Position numbers and translations under genes: made by a program
Assembly: GCA_024167805.1 (NCBI GenBank)
Contig: CP099988.1
Coordinates: 310,001 to 374,000, forward strand
DNA: 64,000 bases
Direction of reading: 5' to 3'
Source: Methanobacterium sp. ERen5
GTDB lineage: Archaea; Methanobacteriota; Methanobacteria; Methanobacteriales; Methanobacteriaceae
Shown: in pieces, positions 1-8,559 of the stretch
How the letters are laid out: every line of letters starts with the position of its first letter
Position numbering within the stretch: the first letter of the stretch is position 1
Notes under the pieces: model-generated
What the model was told of the DNA's origin: nothing
What the model saw: the letters and a program-made list of their open reading frames with translations, nothing else
Databases searched by the model: none

Positions 1-1463
1 GCCCTGTAACTGGGGCTCAAGATCCTTTCAATGAGTTAAGTGGAAGTTCACCAACCAACCTCAAACCTGTTGTACATGTACAAAACACCATCCAACTTCA
101 ATCTAGAACCTTAAATGGTGTGATGAACAACACCGCAATAAAAGAAGCTCTCATGAAGTACGGCGCCATATACAGTTTAATGACGTTTCAAGATTATTAC
201 TACAATCCAAATACATACAGCTATTACTACAAAGGTCATGGAGATTACAATCATGCCATCTGTATCGTGGGATGGGATGATAATTACAGCAAAACAAATT
301 TCGCTGGAAATCCTCCTGGAAATGGTGCATTCATAATTAGAAATAGTTGGGGAGCAGATTGGGGTGATCAAGGCTATTTTTATGTGTCTTATTACGATAA
401 AAATCTTGCAAACACCGACGACAACATAATTTTCTTGACAGGAGAATCTGTTAAAAACTACAACAACATCTACCAGTACGATCCATTCGGAGATGTAGGA
501 AACTACGGCTACAACAACGATGTGGGCTGGTTTTCAAATGTCTTCAAATCAAACGGCAGGGAACTTCTTAAAGCTGCAAGTTTCTATGCTACCCAACCCA
601 ACACATCCTACAAAATTTATGTTTACCTCAACCCAGTTGGGAACAATCCAAGATCAGGAATATTGGCAGCAGTACAGCAGGGCATTATATCGAGTGCAGG
701 ATACAAAACCATTGTTTTAAACAAATTTGTTAATCTCATGAAAAATCAAAAGTTCAGTATCGTTGTGAAACTCGTGAGTCCAGAGGATTACCAACCCATA
801 ACCATAGAATATCCACTCATAGACTACAGTAGCAAGGCCCGGGCCAGTCCAGGGCAGAGTTTCATAAGTCCCAACGGCATATCCTGGGAAGATATGACAA
901 GTGTAATAGACAATGCAAATGTGTGTCTAAAGGCATTTACAAGCAATCTTGGTGCAGACCTTGCAATATCTGTTAAAGCCAGTGCTAACCATCCAAAAAT
1001 TAATTCAATTGTATATTACTATGTGAAAGTCACAAATTTAGGCCCACAAGAATCATTTAACGTGTTGGTAAACAACCTATTTTCAACAAAATTAGATTTT
1101 ATGTCTTACATTAAGAGTATTGGTAGCTACAATCAGACAAGTAACCTATGGAGCATTGAAAATCTTCCAGCTGGATCTGTTGCCTACCTAATACTGAAGT
1201 TCACAGTAACAGAAAGTGGGGAAATAACCAATAATTTCATTGTAAGTTCAAAGACCTATGATTACAATTTAAGTAACAATGCATTCACCTCAACCATATT
1301 TACAGCTACAGATCAAAATGGCACCAACAGATCTAATAATTTAAATGCATCCAAATCTATTGTATCAAATTCTATACCCATGAAAGATACTGGTTTTCCA
1401 TTGTTACCATTGGTTGTTGGAATTCTACTGGTCACATTGGGATATAACTTTAAAAGAAGGTGA
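1..1463 (+). CDS. Secreted papain-like (C1) peptidase with lectin-like and DUF11 domains, 5' end missing
   Basis: The frame is open from base 3, so the gene starts outside the window. The visible part has the second half of a C1 papain-fold peptidase: the catalytic His lies in NHAICIVGWDDNY (codon at 252) and the Asn in IRNSWGADWG (codon at 342). The catalytic Cys must lie upstream. After the peptidase comes a region with FSIVVKL and GQSFIS that resembles the lectin-like domain found after C1 peptidases in clostridia and methanogens. A DUF11-type repeat follows (about bases 950-1290). The C-terminus is a short motif (PMKDTGFP), a hydrophobic stretch and a basic end KRR, which looks like a surface anchor. 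It probably acts on proteins at the cell surface. The fold call is firm; the substrate is unknown. Confidence 0.85.
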   Translation, partial: PVTGAQDPFNELSGSSPTNLKPVVHVQNTIQLQSRTLNGVMNNTAIKEALMKYGAIYSLMTFQDYYYNPNTYSYYYKGHGDYNHAICIVGWDDNYSKTNFAGNPPGNGAFIIRNSWGADWGDQGYFYVSYYDKNLANTDDNIIFLTGESVKNYNNIYQYDPFGDVGNYGYNNDVGWFSNVFKSNGRELLKAASFYATQPNTSYKIYVYLNPVGNNPRSGILAAVQQGIISSAGYKTIVLNKFVNLMKNQKFSIVVKLVSPEDYQPITIEYPLIDYSSKARASPGQSFISPNGISWEDMTSVIDNANVCLKAFTSNLGADLAISVKASANHPKINSIVYYYVKVTNLGPQESFNVLVNNLFSTKLDFMSYIKSIGSYNQTSNLWSIENLPAGSVAYLILKFTVTESGEITNNFIVSSKTYDYNLSNNAFTSTIFTATDQNGTNRSNNLNASKSIVSNSIPMKDTGFPLLPLVVGILLVTLGYNFKRR

Positions 1464-1684
1464 AACAATTGATTCCTAAATTAATCTATTTAATTTTCTG
1501 TCTTCAAAATAACAAAAAATGTGATTTTGTTTATAAATTTAGTTCAAAGTTAAATATTTAATTATGAGAATTACGAGTTTTATAATACTATTTTTGTGTT
1601 ATATTAATAAACAAATAACTAAACAACCAGTTAATTTAAATTGTATGAAAATACATATACTATTTTCAAGATAGAGGTGTTTAT

Positions 1685-2023
1685 ATGAAACAAAAATTAA
1701 CTATAATTCCAGTTTTGGTAATATTAATAGTATTGGGAGGAGTTCTTATTTCAGGTTGTATCGGTAACAACGATAGCAACAACACAACTTTGAACAATAC
1801 AACATACAGCTCTCCAAACAATACAACAAATGCCAATACACAAACAGCAAGTGCTTCACCTACTAAATCTACTTCTACAGATAACAGTAAACAAAATACT
1901 TCCAACAACGGTGGTAGTAAAAATAATGGTGGTAGTGGCAACACAGGTGGAAGCAACGATGATTTAACTGGTAAAAATTATAATTCAAATCCAAATGATC
2001 CACATGGAAATCCGACAGGATAA
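1685..2023 (+). CDS. Small Asn/Thr/Ser-rich putative lipoprotein
   Basis: A 112-residue protein with a short basic start, a hydrophobic stretch and a lipobox-like LISGCIG, so Cys at about residue 25 could be lipid-modified. The rest is low-complexity Asn, Thr, Ser and Gly with many N-x-T/S sequons, typical of a glycosylated surface stalk. AGAGGTG sits 5-11 bases before the ATG. No enzymatic domain is visible. It lies between two other secreted proteins and ends 38 bases before the next gene. Archaeal lipoproteins are known, but lipidation here is inferred from the motif only. Confidence 0.65.
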   Translation: MKQKLTIIPVLVILIVLGGVLISGCIGNNDSNNTTLNNTTYSSPNNTTNANTQTASASPTKSTSTDNSKQNTSNNGGSKNNGGSGNTGGSNDDLTGKNYNSNPNDPHGNPTG

Positions 2024-2061
2024 AAAAATTCATTAAATATTTTTTTGAGGTGAGTTAATTA

Positions 2062-3242
2062 ATGATCAATAAAAAAATGGTTTCAGTATTGATGGGTCTA
2101 TTGATGATTGTAAGTATCGGTGCATCAGCAGCTGCTAGCACTACTAGTAATTACAGTGTTAATCAAATAGGTCAATCAGCTGGAAACGTTAAGACTTATG
2201 TTGAGACTCAAAACGGTCTCCCAAGCAAGGTTTCTATTGGAAATAAAAATGTTACTACTGCACAATTTTTATATCTGATGACTTCAGCAACATCCAACCT
2301 TGCAAAAAATAATAAAAACAATATATACCTTAAAAATGTTTCAAATCCAACAAATCCATCTGAAACATTTAAAGGAGGAACCATCGACAAGACAACATAT
2401 CTTTCAATGGCAAGTTCAGTTAATTCATACATTGCAAAGTATGGAAAAACACCGAATTACGTTACAACCTCCAATGGAAACATTAAATACCAGTCCATGG
2501 TTTACATGTACAGTAAAATCATGAATTACTACAAGGTCAATAACAAGTTGCCAGGTAGTGTTACATTAAAATCATGGTACTCCCAAACTTTAGGTGATAA
2601 AGCTACTGTTAACGCTACAAAGGGTTTTTTAAGACTTCTTCAGTTTTAGGAAGCACAAGTTATGGAAAGGTCCTCAAGTTAAGCCCTGTAGGTACTGGGA
2701 AAAATAAAGTGGCCATAATAATTGGTGTACATCCACTAGAAGTACAGACACACATTGCAATGTTAAATGCCATATATGCATTATCTAAATCATTAAATAA
2801 TGTACAAATTACCGTATTCGACGTGATTGTTTATAATGGTGATAATTACAATACTGGCAGATCTCAGGGACAAACATTAGCAAATAAGTATGTTGTGCCA
2901 AATATTGGAACTTCTTACAAGTTAGTAATGGATGTGCATGGAAATACTGGAAGGGGTGGAGAAGTATACAGCGGATGTCCTAACTTTGTTTTTGCACCAC
3001 TGCAAGACACAAAATCGAATACCTACGCTTCTAAAATTGTTAACTCCAAATACAACACAAATGGTAACTTGATCAATCATTATGTAAAAGGAACCAGCCC
3101 AATCTATGTGACAATTCCTATAGCAAAGAAAGGAATTCCAACTGTAGTATATGAACAATACATAAATCAAGCCAATTATGCAAAGGTTATGTATTTACAT
3201 GCAGTAGAAATTTTAAAATCAATAAATTCTATATTTGCATAA
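2062..3242 (+). CDS. Pseudomurein-binding-repeat protein with putative HxxE zinc-peptidase domain (frameshifted)
   Basis: GAGGTGA precedes the ATG and a signal peptide ends near SIGASAAAS. Two pseudomurein-binding repeats follow (about residues 35-90 and 100-165). The frame breaks in the T6 run at 2625-2630; adding one T gives a continuous 393-residue protein. The second half reads VAIIIGVHPLEVQTH, KLVMDVHGN and PTVVYEQY. An HxxE pair (His224, Glu227), a later His293 and Glu365 are arranged like the zinc ligands and general base of M14/M99-type carboxypeptidases. I infer a wall-bound metallopeptidase that could act on pseudomurein peptide stems; the family assignment is not proven. The break is probably a sequencing error, though the run also forms a T TTT TTA heptamer in the right phase for -1 slippage. 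Confidence 0.75.
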
Positions 3243-3249
3243 ATAAAAC

Positions 3250-3273
3250 TGTTTGAATCTTTTTATTCAAACA
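3250..3273 (+). terminator. Stem-loop followed by T-rich tract
   Basis: TGTTTGAAT and ATTCAAACA form a perfect 9-bp inverted repeat with a 6-base loop, followed by TTTTATTG. It starts 8 bases after the stop of the pseudomurein-binding protein. Archaeal termination mainly needs the T-tract, so the hairpin may be an aid or incidental. Confidence 0.55.
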
Positions 3274-3445
3274 TTTTATTGTTCATAATTTTTTTTACAA
3301 ATTTACTTTTTTTGATTTAAAACTTTTAGACTTTTAAAATAATATTTAGGCCCCTAAATAGAGTATAAATGGAATATAATCCAGAATATACTTAGACATT
3401 TTTTGCAAAACTTCTCTAAAAAATTTATGAAAATATTTAAATTTA

Positions 3446-3562
3446 TTAATTGTATTCATTTTTTAAGGTGCCGTTGAGATGGTTTAGTAGTTCATATTCA
3501 ACCCATTTGCTATCGTCTTTGTAGTCTAAGCTGGTTTCGATATCGTCAACAAAAATTTTCAT
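3446..3562 (-). CDS. Small 38-residue acidic protein of unknown function
   Basis: A short reading frame with a strong ribosome binding site: GGAGGA, then AAAAC, then ATG. The product starts MKIFVDDIETSLDYKDD and ends LKNEYN; it is acidic and has no signal peptide or membrane segment. A TATA-like box and two copies of an inverted repeat lie upstream at promoter distance, which argues that this is a real regulated transcript. I do not recognise the family. It could be a complete small protein or the front end of a truncated gene. Confidence 0.5.
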   Translation of the reverse strand: MKIFVDDIETSLDYKDDSKWVEYELLNHLNGTLKNEYN

Positions 3563-3611
3563 GTTTTTCCTCCATTATCTTTTGATTTTAATTGTCATTA
3601 GAAAATTCATA

Positions 3612-3652
3612 ATATAACTATAGTTATATTCATTATATAACGATTGTTATAT
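3612..3652 (-). promoter_or_regulatory. Two tandem operator-like inverted repeats, ATATAAC-N4-GTTATAT
   Basis: Two copies of the 18-bp element ATATAAC-N4-GTTATAT lie at 3612-3629 (spacer TATA) and 3635-3652 (spacer GATT), 23 bases centre to centre. They sit between the TATA-like box at 3657-3666 and the start of the small minus-strand ORF, covering the expected transcription start. This is the layout of a repressor site for a dimeric regulator. No regulator gene is adjacent. Confidence 0.6.
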
Positions 3653-3656
3653 TAGT

Positions 3657-3666
3657 GTATAAATAT
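3657..3666 (-). promoter_or_regulatory. Putative TATA box for the small ORF
   Basis: On the minus strand this reads ATATTTATAC, preceded by the purine-rich GGAA as a possible BRE. Archaeal initiation about 25 bases downstream would fall near 3636, inside the distal operator copy, giving a leader of about 74 bases. Confidence 0.4.
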
Positions 3667-3686
3667 TTCCATTTAGATCCAAAGTT

Positions 3687-3876
3687 TTCATTGGGAAAAC
3701 AACAAACGACAGTACCTCTACCATGAAAAGTTTCAAAACGGATTTTTGCATTTGAGTGTAGGAATTGAAGACCAAACAACATAATCCAAGACATTATCCC
3801 TGCATTGGACAAGCTGGATAAACAAGAAAAATCTATGAAAAATCAGTTTAACACCAATTATTACCAGAACATGTAG
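3687..3876 (+). pseudogene. Remnant 3' end of a Cys/Met-metabolism PLP-dependent enzyme gene
   Basis: Translated with two single-base corrections, in the C runs near 3721 and 3763, this stretch reads STHEKFQNGFLHLSVGIED and then an NNIIQDIIPALDKL-like end with a TAG at 3874. The sequence HLSVGIED followed by a helix ending in ALDKL is the well-known C-terminal signature of O-acetylhomoserine sulfhydrylase, cystathionine gamma-synthase and methionine gamma-lyase. Nothing of the roughly 350-residue N-terminal PLP domain is present upstream, so this is a leftover fragment. It has no start codon or ribosome binding site of its own. Confidence 0.5.
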
Positions 3877-3971
3877 ATGAGAGGATCATCATTTGTGCCT
3901 ATTATGATCCCATGGCATTATATTGAAGGATTGTTGATTTAAAATAGGATCAATGATTCTTGATCCTATTT

Positions 3972-5396
3972 CTAAAATGGTAGTTTGTTGTATGTTCCAT
4001 GGAGTGTGAAGGTTTTAGTGTCCCAATTTTTGATCACACCCAAAGTGTTTTTGTATCCAGTTGCATCAGCTGAGTACCATTTATTATTCACATAAATATT
4101 TGCCCAAACATGTCCATACCAATGCCCACTTTCAATGAAGTGGCACGTCCCATGTTTGTACCTTGCAGAAAATCCTGATACTCTTGCTAAAGCCACAAGA
4201 AGATGTGCTGTGTCTGCACAGTTACCCTTCAATCGTTTTAGTGTGCCTGAAGCACCGTACTTGGTGTTGTAGTAAAAAGAATAAACTATGTTGTCTCGAA
4301 CCCAATTTACAATGTTAACTGCCTGTTGATACCTTGAACTAGTACCAATTTTAAGAGAACTTGCAAGGGAATTCACTGTTAAAGCCGGTGTTGTTATCAA
4401 CATTTTAGCCCTGTTTTGAGACTTGTTAAAATCATAGGTGTCAGAAGAAACATTGACCAAGTTACTAACAACACTATTAAATGCCAGCATCCGAACGAAA
4501 ATATTTAAAGTTATACTAGAACCGCTTTTAAGATATGCAACAGTCCAGTTCCCAGTAGATGGATTGTAACTTCTGTTTTTAGAATGAGATACAGGAACAT
4601 AAACATTTGGGTCAAGGCCACAATTTACAACAACATTTTTAGCAGTACTTGGACCGTTATTTTTAACTGTAACAGCTACTACAAATGTATGGAGATATTT
4701 AACATAATATTTAGCCGTTCTCTGGGTAACTTTTAGATCTGAAGCCCGCGGTATCGTTAAATTGAGTATTGAAAAGTTGTTATCTGGATTGGTGTCTGTG
4801 AACGATCCCGAAGTTAAATTAGACATGACTGTGACTGTTTTGTCATAGGTTAAAACTTGTTCAACAACATGAAGAACAGTTCGATTGCCAGTTGTTAAAT
4901 TGTTTATGGACCAAATTCCAGTATTAGAATTATAAAATCCTTTAGAATCATCTGAAATCCATTTAAAATAAGTTTTATTTAATTTTAATGCTAAATTAAT
5001 ATTGGAAACATTGTTTGGACCGTTATTTTTCACAACTACAACAAAAACAACATTTCTTAGATAATTTGGAGATGAATTCGATACGGACCCTTGAACTGAA
5101 ACATCAGCATCATCCACTGATTCATAGTCTGATGATTCTCCAACAGTTTCAGATGCTAAATTTGAAGTTTTAACAGTTTTAGATTTGCTAACCGGATCGT
5201 GTGTGTTTAGGGTTGAACTTGGGTTTGATGAAATTTCTGTGCTTTGAATTGATGCTGCCGAACTAACGTTGAAATTTACTAACAACCCAGCTCCTATGAT
5301 TAATAAAAAAATGATTAATGATTTTTTCTTGATCCTAGCTACCCCCAGATCCATGTACTTATGAAACTTAAATTTACCCCAAATTTTTACAATCAT
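3972..5396 (-). CDS. Secreted transglutaminase-like protein with two DUF11 repeats
   Basis: 474 residues as the longest frame. A hydrophobic signal segment ([17 protein letters not shown]) follows a basic KKK, and an internal ATG at 5354 is an alternative start. Two DUF11-type surface repeats span about residues 95-215 and 220-335. The C-terminal domain is transglutaminase-like, with Cys393 in [13 protein letters not shown], His429 in GHVWANIYV and Asp444 in YSADATG, the complete Cys-His-Asp triad. In Methanobacteriales such domains are found on wall proteins and are related to the pseudomurein endoisopeptidases, so cleavage or formation of isopeptide bonds in the wall is plausible. It is the last gene of a minus-strand group of wall proteins. 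Confidence 0.85.
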   Translation of the reverse strand: MIVKIWGKFKFHKYMDLGVARIKKKSLIIFLLIIGAGLLVNFNVSSAASIQSTEISSNPSSTLNTHDPVSKSKTVKTSNLASETVGESSDYESVDDADVSVQGSVSNSSPNYLRNVVFVVVVKNNGPNNVSNINLALKLNKTYFKWISDDSKGFYNSNTGIWSINNLTTGNRTVLHVVEQVLTYDKTVTVMSNLTSGSFTDTNPDNNFSILNLTIPRASDLKVTQRTAKYYVKYLHTFVVAVTVKNNGPSTAKNVVVNCGLDPNVYVPVSHSKNRSYNPSTGNWTVAYLKSGSSITLNIFVRMLAFNSVVSNLVNVSSDTYDFNKSQNRAKMLITTPALTVNSLASSLKIGTSSRYQQAVNIVNWVRDNIVYSFYYNTKYGASGTLKRLKGNCADTAHLLVALARVSGFSARYKHGTCHFIESGHWYGHVWANIYVNNKWYSADATGYKNTLGVIKNWDTKTFTLHGTYNKLPF

Positions 5397-5581
5397 TTAT
5401 TATCTTGTAAAGATTATTTAAATCCTTGGATTCAAAAAAAAGATAATTTTAAGTTTTAATTGCTAACTTTGTTCATTGGAATTGAATTCAATTTTTAACA
5501 GATCTTATAAAAAAAATAGATGTATGAATCAGTCCATTTAATGATGAAATTTCATATATTTATCAAAGTAGACTGATCCAG

Positions 5582-6736
5582 TTAGGTTAATGTTTGTTTG
5601 TAGATAGCGTTTACAATTGCGTTGATATCCCCAGAGTAAAGGTAATAGTAGCCGTTGGAATGTAGATATTGGTCGGGATGTGCCAGTCCATCTTCCCTTC
5701 CAGGCAGACCTGTTTCAAACACTCCATCTTTGTCAACATCAACTTGGTTTGGGAATCCATTAGTTTCTCCATACTTTGGTGTGAAGTTGTCATCATGTGC
5801 CCTTGGTAAGAAGCCGAGTCCTGTGATCTGAGTTGAGGGTGGCCAGAAAATTGTGTAAACCTTTTTTGATGCCCTTAAATTTTTATACCAATTTAAACCC
5901 ATTTCATAAAGTGTTCCTGCACAGGCCCCTCCATAAATATCTACTATCAATGCATTTTTAGGTATGTTAGTTTGTCCCAATACTGCAGTATGAGAATTAG
6001 GGCCCAATCCCCAATTTACTGCATACAATCCCAGTGCTCTTAGTCCTTTTACAATGCTGTTTATCCTTGCATTGTCTGCTGTTTTATTGATAATATTATC
6101 ACTTGTGATGTAAACTGGTCTGAGTGCTATGACTTTTTTAAAGGTAGTTACTGACACGTAGTGTGGAAGTCTGTTTTGCACATTGTAAAAATCAATGATC
6201 TTACAGTACGTATAAATCAAGTTGCTGTAGTCCATTCTACCATTATTGGTTTTGTAAACACCTGGAACTTTATGATAGGTATCCATGTAATTCTTTAAAA
6301 TTTTAGCTGCCCTTAGATACGATGTTTTATAGAAGTTTGAAGTTTTTATTGTTTCTGTTCCCGATGAATTGGTCACAGATTTAAGTAAAACGCTTGTTGA
6401 ATCTTTGTAATTGATCTTTATGGTCGTGGTTGTTAGAAGTTCTAAAAATTGAGGCATCTTAACCTTTGTTGATCCTATTGTAACATAACTCGGCAGTTTA
6501 TGATTTACGAGTATGTAATTTTTAACAGTTACTGCAGCTGACCTGATCTGAGTAGGCTTGAAGTACACTTTTTTAGTTGAGCTAACTAATTTAGTTTCAG
6601 TACTTTTAGTTGTGGTTTTTAAACCTGTGGCACTCGTTACTGTTTGATTAGTTTTTGATATTGTTGTTTGGTTTGTACTTGCAGCTGAAGCATGATCCAT
6701 GGTGACCTGCACCGTGAAAAATACCATGCACAACAT
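5582..6736 (-). CDS. Secreted pseudomurein-binding-repeat protein with conserved unnamed C-terminal domain
   Basis: Pseudomurein-binding repeats lie at about residues 50-105 and 130-195. They are followed by a domain of about 170 residues, starting RPVYITSDNI and containing GLGPNSH, NALIVDIYGGACAG, YEMGLNWYK and RAHDDN. The same domain ends the next gene upstream, so it is a conserved module; I know no function for it. The first ordinary start is the ATG at 6736, but that gives a signal peptide without a basic end. An ATT at 6766 lies 6 bases after GGAGG and would give the ideal start RLKLVLPVLML. The domain here has an extra loop (around GETNGFPNQVDVDKDG) with an Asp-rich sequence that resembles a calcium-binding DxDxDG-type site. 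Confidence 0.8.
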   Translation of the reverse strand: MLCMVFFTVQVTMDHASAASTNQTTISKTNQTVTSATGLKTTTKSTETKLVSSTKKVYFKPTQIRSAAVTVKNYILVNHKLPSYVTIGSTKVKMPQFLELLTTTTIKINYKDSTSVLLKSVTNSSGTETIKTSNFYKTSYLRAAKILKNYMDTYHKVPGVYKTNNGRMDYSNLIYTYCKIIDFYNVQNRLPHYVSVTTFKKVIALRPVYITSDNIINKTADNARINSIVKGLRALGLYAVNWGLGPNSHTAVLGQTNIPKNALIVDIYGGACAGTLYEMGLNWYKNLRASKKVYTIFWPPSTQITGLGFLPRAHDDNFTPKYGETNGFPNQVDVDKDGVFETGLPGREDGLAHPDQYLHSNGYYYLYSGDINAIVNAIYKQTLT

Positions 6737-7060
6737 CAGTACTGGTAGGACTAATTTAAGTCTAATGAAACCCCTCCATAAATGTAAAAAATTTAATTTA
6801 TCAAATGTTAAGACTAAATAATAAATCTTTTAATAAAATATTACTTATATTTGTTGCCAAATTATTTTGAGTTGTGTTACTATTTTCTAATTCAGTTTCT
6901 AATGGAATTTTTATTGCAGGTTTTAGTTGCTTCTAAAATCTTTGTATCCATTCACGTATTTTGAATTTGATATTTGTTAGAAAATTTAGAAAAAAATAAA
7001 AAAATCTAAAGTAATTTAATTGGGATGTTTACCATCCAATAATACTACTTTTTAGTTTTT
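6737..7060. other. AT-rich spacer without a gene
   Basis: Between two minus-strand wall-protein genes. It contains the GGAGG and ATT of the downstream gene at 6766-6777 and a weak TATA-like TTTATTAT near 6820. I see no further structure. Confidence 0.4.
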
Positions 7061-7876
7061 TTAACACTTTGATTGTGTTGCAATTGAACTCACAATATTA
7101 GCAATAACTCCAGAGTAGATGTAGTCATATCCATTTTTCTTTAAAAATTGATCTGGATGTGCTAAACCTTTGAATGATGATGGACTGTAGTTGTCATCAT
7201 GTGCACGTACAAGGTAATTTAAACCAGTTATACATTTTGATGTTGGCCAGTAAACTGTGAATATTTTTTTACTGCCCTTCAATGATTTGTACCATGATGT
7301 TGTCATTTCATAGATGAGTCCAGCATCAGCCCCTCCATAGATATCTATTATCAGGGCATTTTTTGGAATATTAGCTTTAAGAGCTGATATGTGTGTGTTT
7401 GGTCCTAGACCAAGGGCTTTAGCCCTTATACCAAGTGCATTTAAACCCTTTACTATGCTGTTTACCCTTGCATTGTCAATTGATGGCTTGTTTATGTTAT
7501 CACTTGTGATGTAAACAGGTCTGTTTTTACCTGTGTATAATTTAATCTTCAAATTCTGTGTAGCTAGTATCTTCTGAAACTTTGCTATTGGAATTTTTTT
7601 AGTTCCGTAGCTGATGTAGTTTGGTAGTCTGTAGTTGGTGTTGTAGAATTTCTGTGCTCTCTGGTAACCGTCTTTGATTTGTGCTGCAGTTAATCCTTCG
7701 TTAGTGGATGATGTTACTTTGTGTGTTGTTGTGGTATGTTTTACTGTAGTTGTTGTTTGATTAACAGAAGCTGCGCTACTGAAATTTGTACTAAAAATCA
7801 TTGCCACACTAAATAGTAGTAGCATTGATAAAAGTAAACTTCGCTTAATTTTACTGCCTCCATGTTTGATATACAT
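7061..7876 (-). CDS. Secreted pseudomurein-binding-repeat protein, short paralogue with the same C-terminal domain
   Basis: One pseudomurein-binding repeat (AAQIKDGYQRAQKFYNTNYR region) is followed by the domain beginning RPVYITSDNI, with GLGPNTH, NALIIDIYGGADAG and RAHDDN, as in the neighbouring larger protein but without its Asp-rich loop. The ATG at 7876 is the first ATG. However GGAGG lies downstream of it, 7 bases before ATT AAG CGA at 7849, and that start gives a clean signal peptide KRSLLLSMLLLFSVAM. A TATA box at 7933-7943 would start the mRNA near 7912, which excludes a TTG at 7915. Its job is probably wall binding with an unknown enzymatic or ligand-binding activity. Confidence 0.8.
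   Translation of the reverse strand: MYIKHGGSKIKRSLLLSMLLLFSVAMIFSTNFSSAASVNQTTTTVKHTTTTHKVTSSTNEGLTAAQIKDGYQRAQKFYNTNYRLPNYISYGTKKIPIAKFQKILATQNLKIKLYTGKNRPVYITSDNINKPSIDNARVNSIVKGLNALGIRAKALGLGPNTHISALKANIPKNALIIDIYGGADAGLIYEMTTSWYKSLKGSKKIFTVYWPTSKCITGLNYLVRAHDDNYSPSSFKGLAHPDQFLKKNGYDYIYSGVIANIVSSIATQSKC
7849..7861 (-). promoter_or_regulatory. GGAGG ribosome binding site leading to ATT
   Basis: The minus strand reads GGAGG, seven bases (CAGTAAA), then ATT AAG CGA. The same arrangement, GGAGG-N7-ATTAAGCGA, occurs at 9429-9441 for the next gene. The site lies inside the longer frame from ATG 7876, where it would have no purpose, so it argues for initiation at ATT. Confidence 0.55.
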
Positions 7877-7932
7877 AAAATAACTCGATATTTTAGGGTA
7901 TAACAAACCTAACACTGAATCACTTCAACCTA

Positions 7933-7943
7933 CTATATAAAAG
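7933..7943 (-). promoter_or_regulatory. Putative TATA box
   Basis: The minus strand reads CTTTTATATAG. Its position fits a transcription start near 7912 and a leader of about 60 bases before the ATT at 7849. Confidence 0.45.
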
Positions 7944-7960
7944 CTTTGGTTTATTTTCCT

Positions 7961-8025
7961 AAAAAAAGCCCTCAGAGAGCGATTTTTTTAATTTAAAAGT
8001 CCATCTGTGCTTTTTGAAATTAGGT
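7961..8025. repeat. Paralogous upstream block, copy 1
   Basis: Shares the core TTTTTTTAATTTAAAA, with flanking AAAAAA and TTTTTGAAA in the same order and spacing, with 9549-9612. Both copies lie upstream of minus-strand secreted wall-protein genes, so the promoter region seems to have been duplicated with the gene. Confidence 0.45.
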
Positions 8026-8559
8026 TGTACTGATAAGCTTCTTCAGATATTATTTTCGGTTAATAACCACTATTGTAACCTAGATCATATTAGTTACACA
8101 TATTCAAACCCCATACAGATAGTGTGGATCAATTGATGTTGAAAAGAAAATCTGTATTAAAGTTGCTTTTAATTCTAAAAGTCAAATTAACAGTTTAATT
8201 AACTATTAAAGCCACAAATTAGTCTATACTAAATAAGGACTATTTAGGTGTGAATTTGTGAAAATGGTAAAAATATTCGTTTTTCTTAAAATGAGTTTAA
8301 GAAATAGCTAAAATTTTACCTTGTCAGTTCATGATGAGAAAAATATGTCATACCTCACAAAAAATTGGGATAAAATATAATGTGGTTAGGAAATTTTGAA
8401 GACATTTTAGAGATCTCCTTAGAATAATTTGTATATATAAAATTTCTACTTGGTCACTACAACCTGTGATTAACAAGTAAGTATGATTCTATGAAAAAAT
8501 AGGTCCTTAATTTTTTTAAAAATTTGATTTATTTAAAAAGAGGGAAAAGGGAATATTTT

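Larger units (their letters stand above)
7916..8559. other. Long AT-rich intergenic region
   Basis: No convincing gene. It holds the TATA box of the gene to its left and a block (7961-8025) that resembles the upstream region of the next gene (9549-9612). A short inverted repeat CTAAATA-N5-TATTTAG lies near 8229-8247. The rest is plain AT-rich sequence. Confidence 0.4.

Noticed and set aside
1681..1956. Leu/Pro-rich minus-strand frame
   Set aside because: It is the reverse complement of the low-complexity Asn/Thr/Ser region of the lipoprotein gene.
3600..3660. The two inverted repeats as an origin of replication or attachment site
   Set aside because: No Orc1/Cdc6, integrase or tRNA gene is near; the position relative to a promoter fits an operator better.
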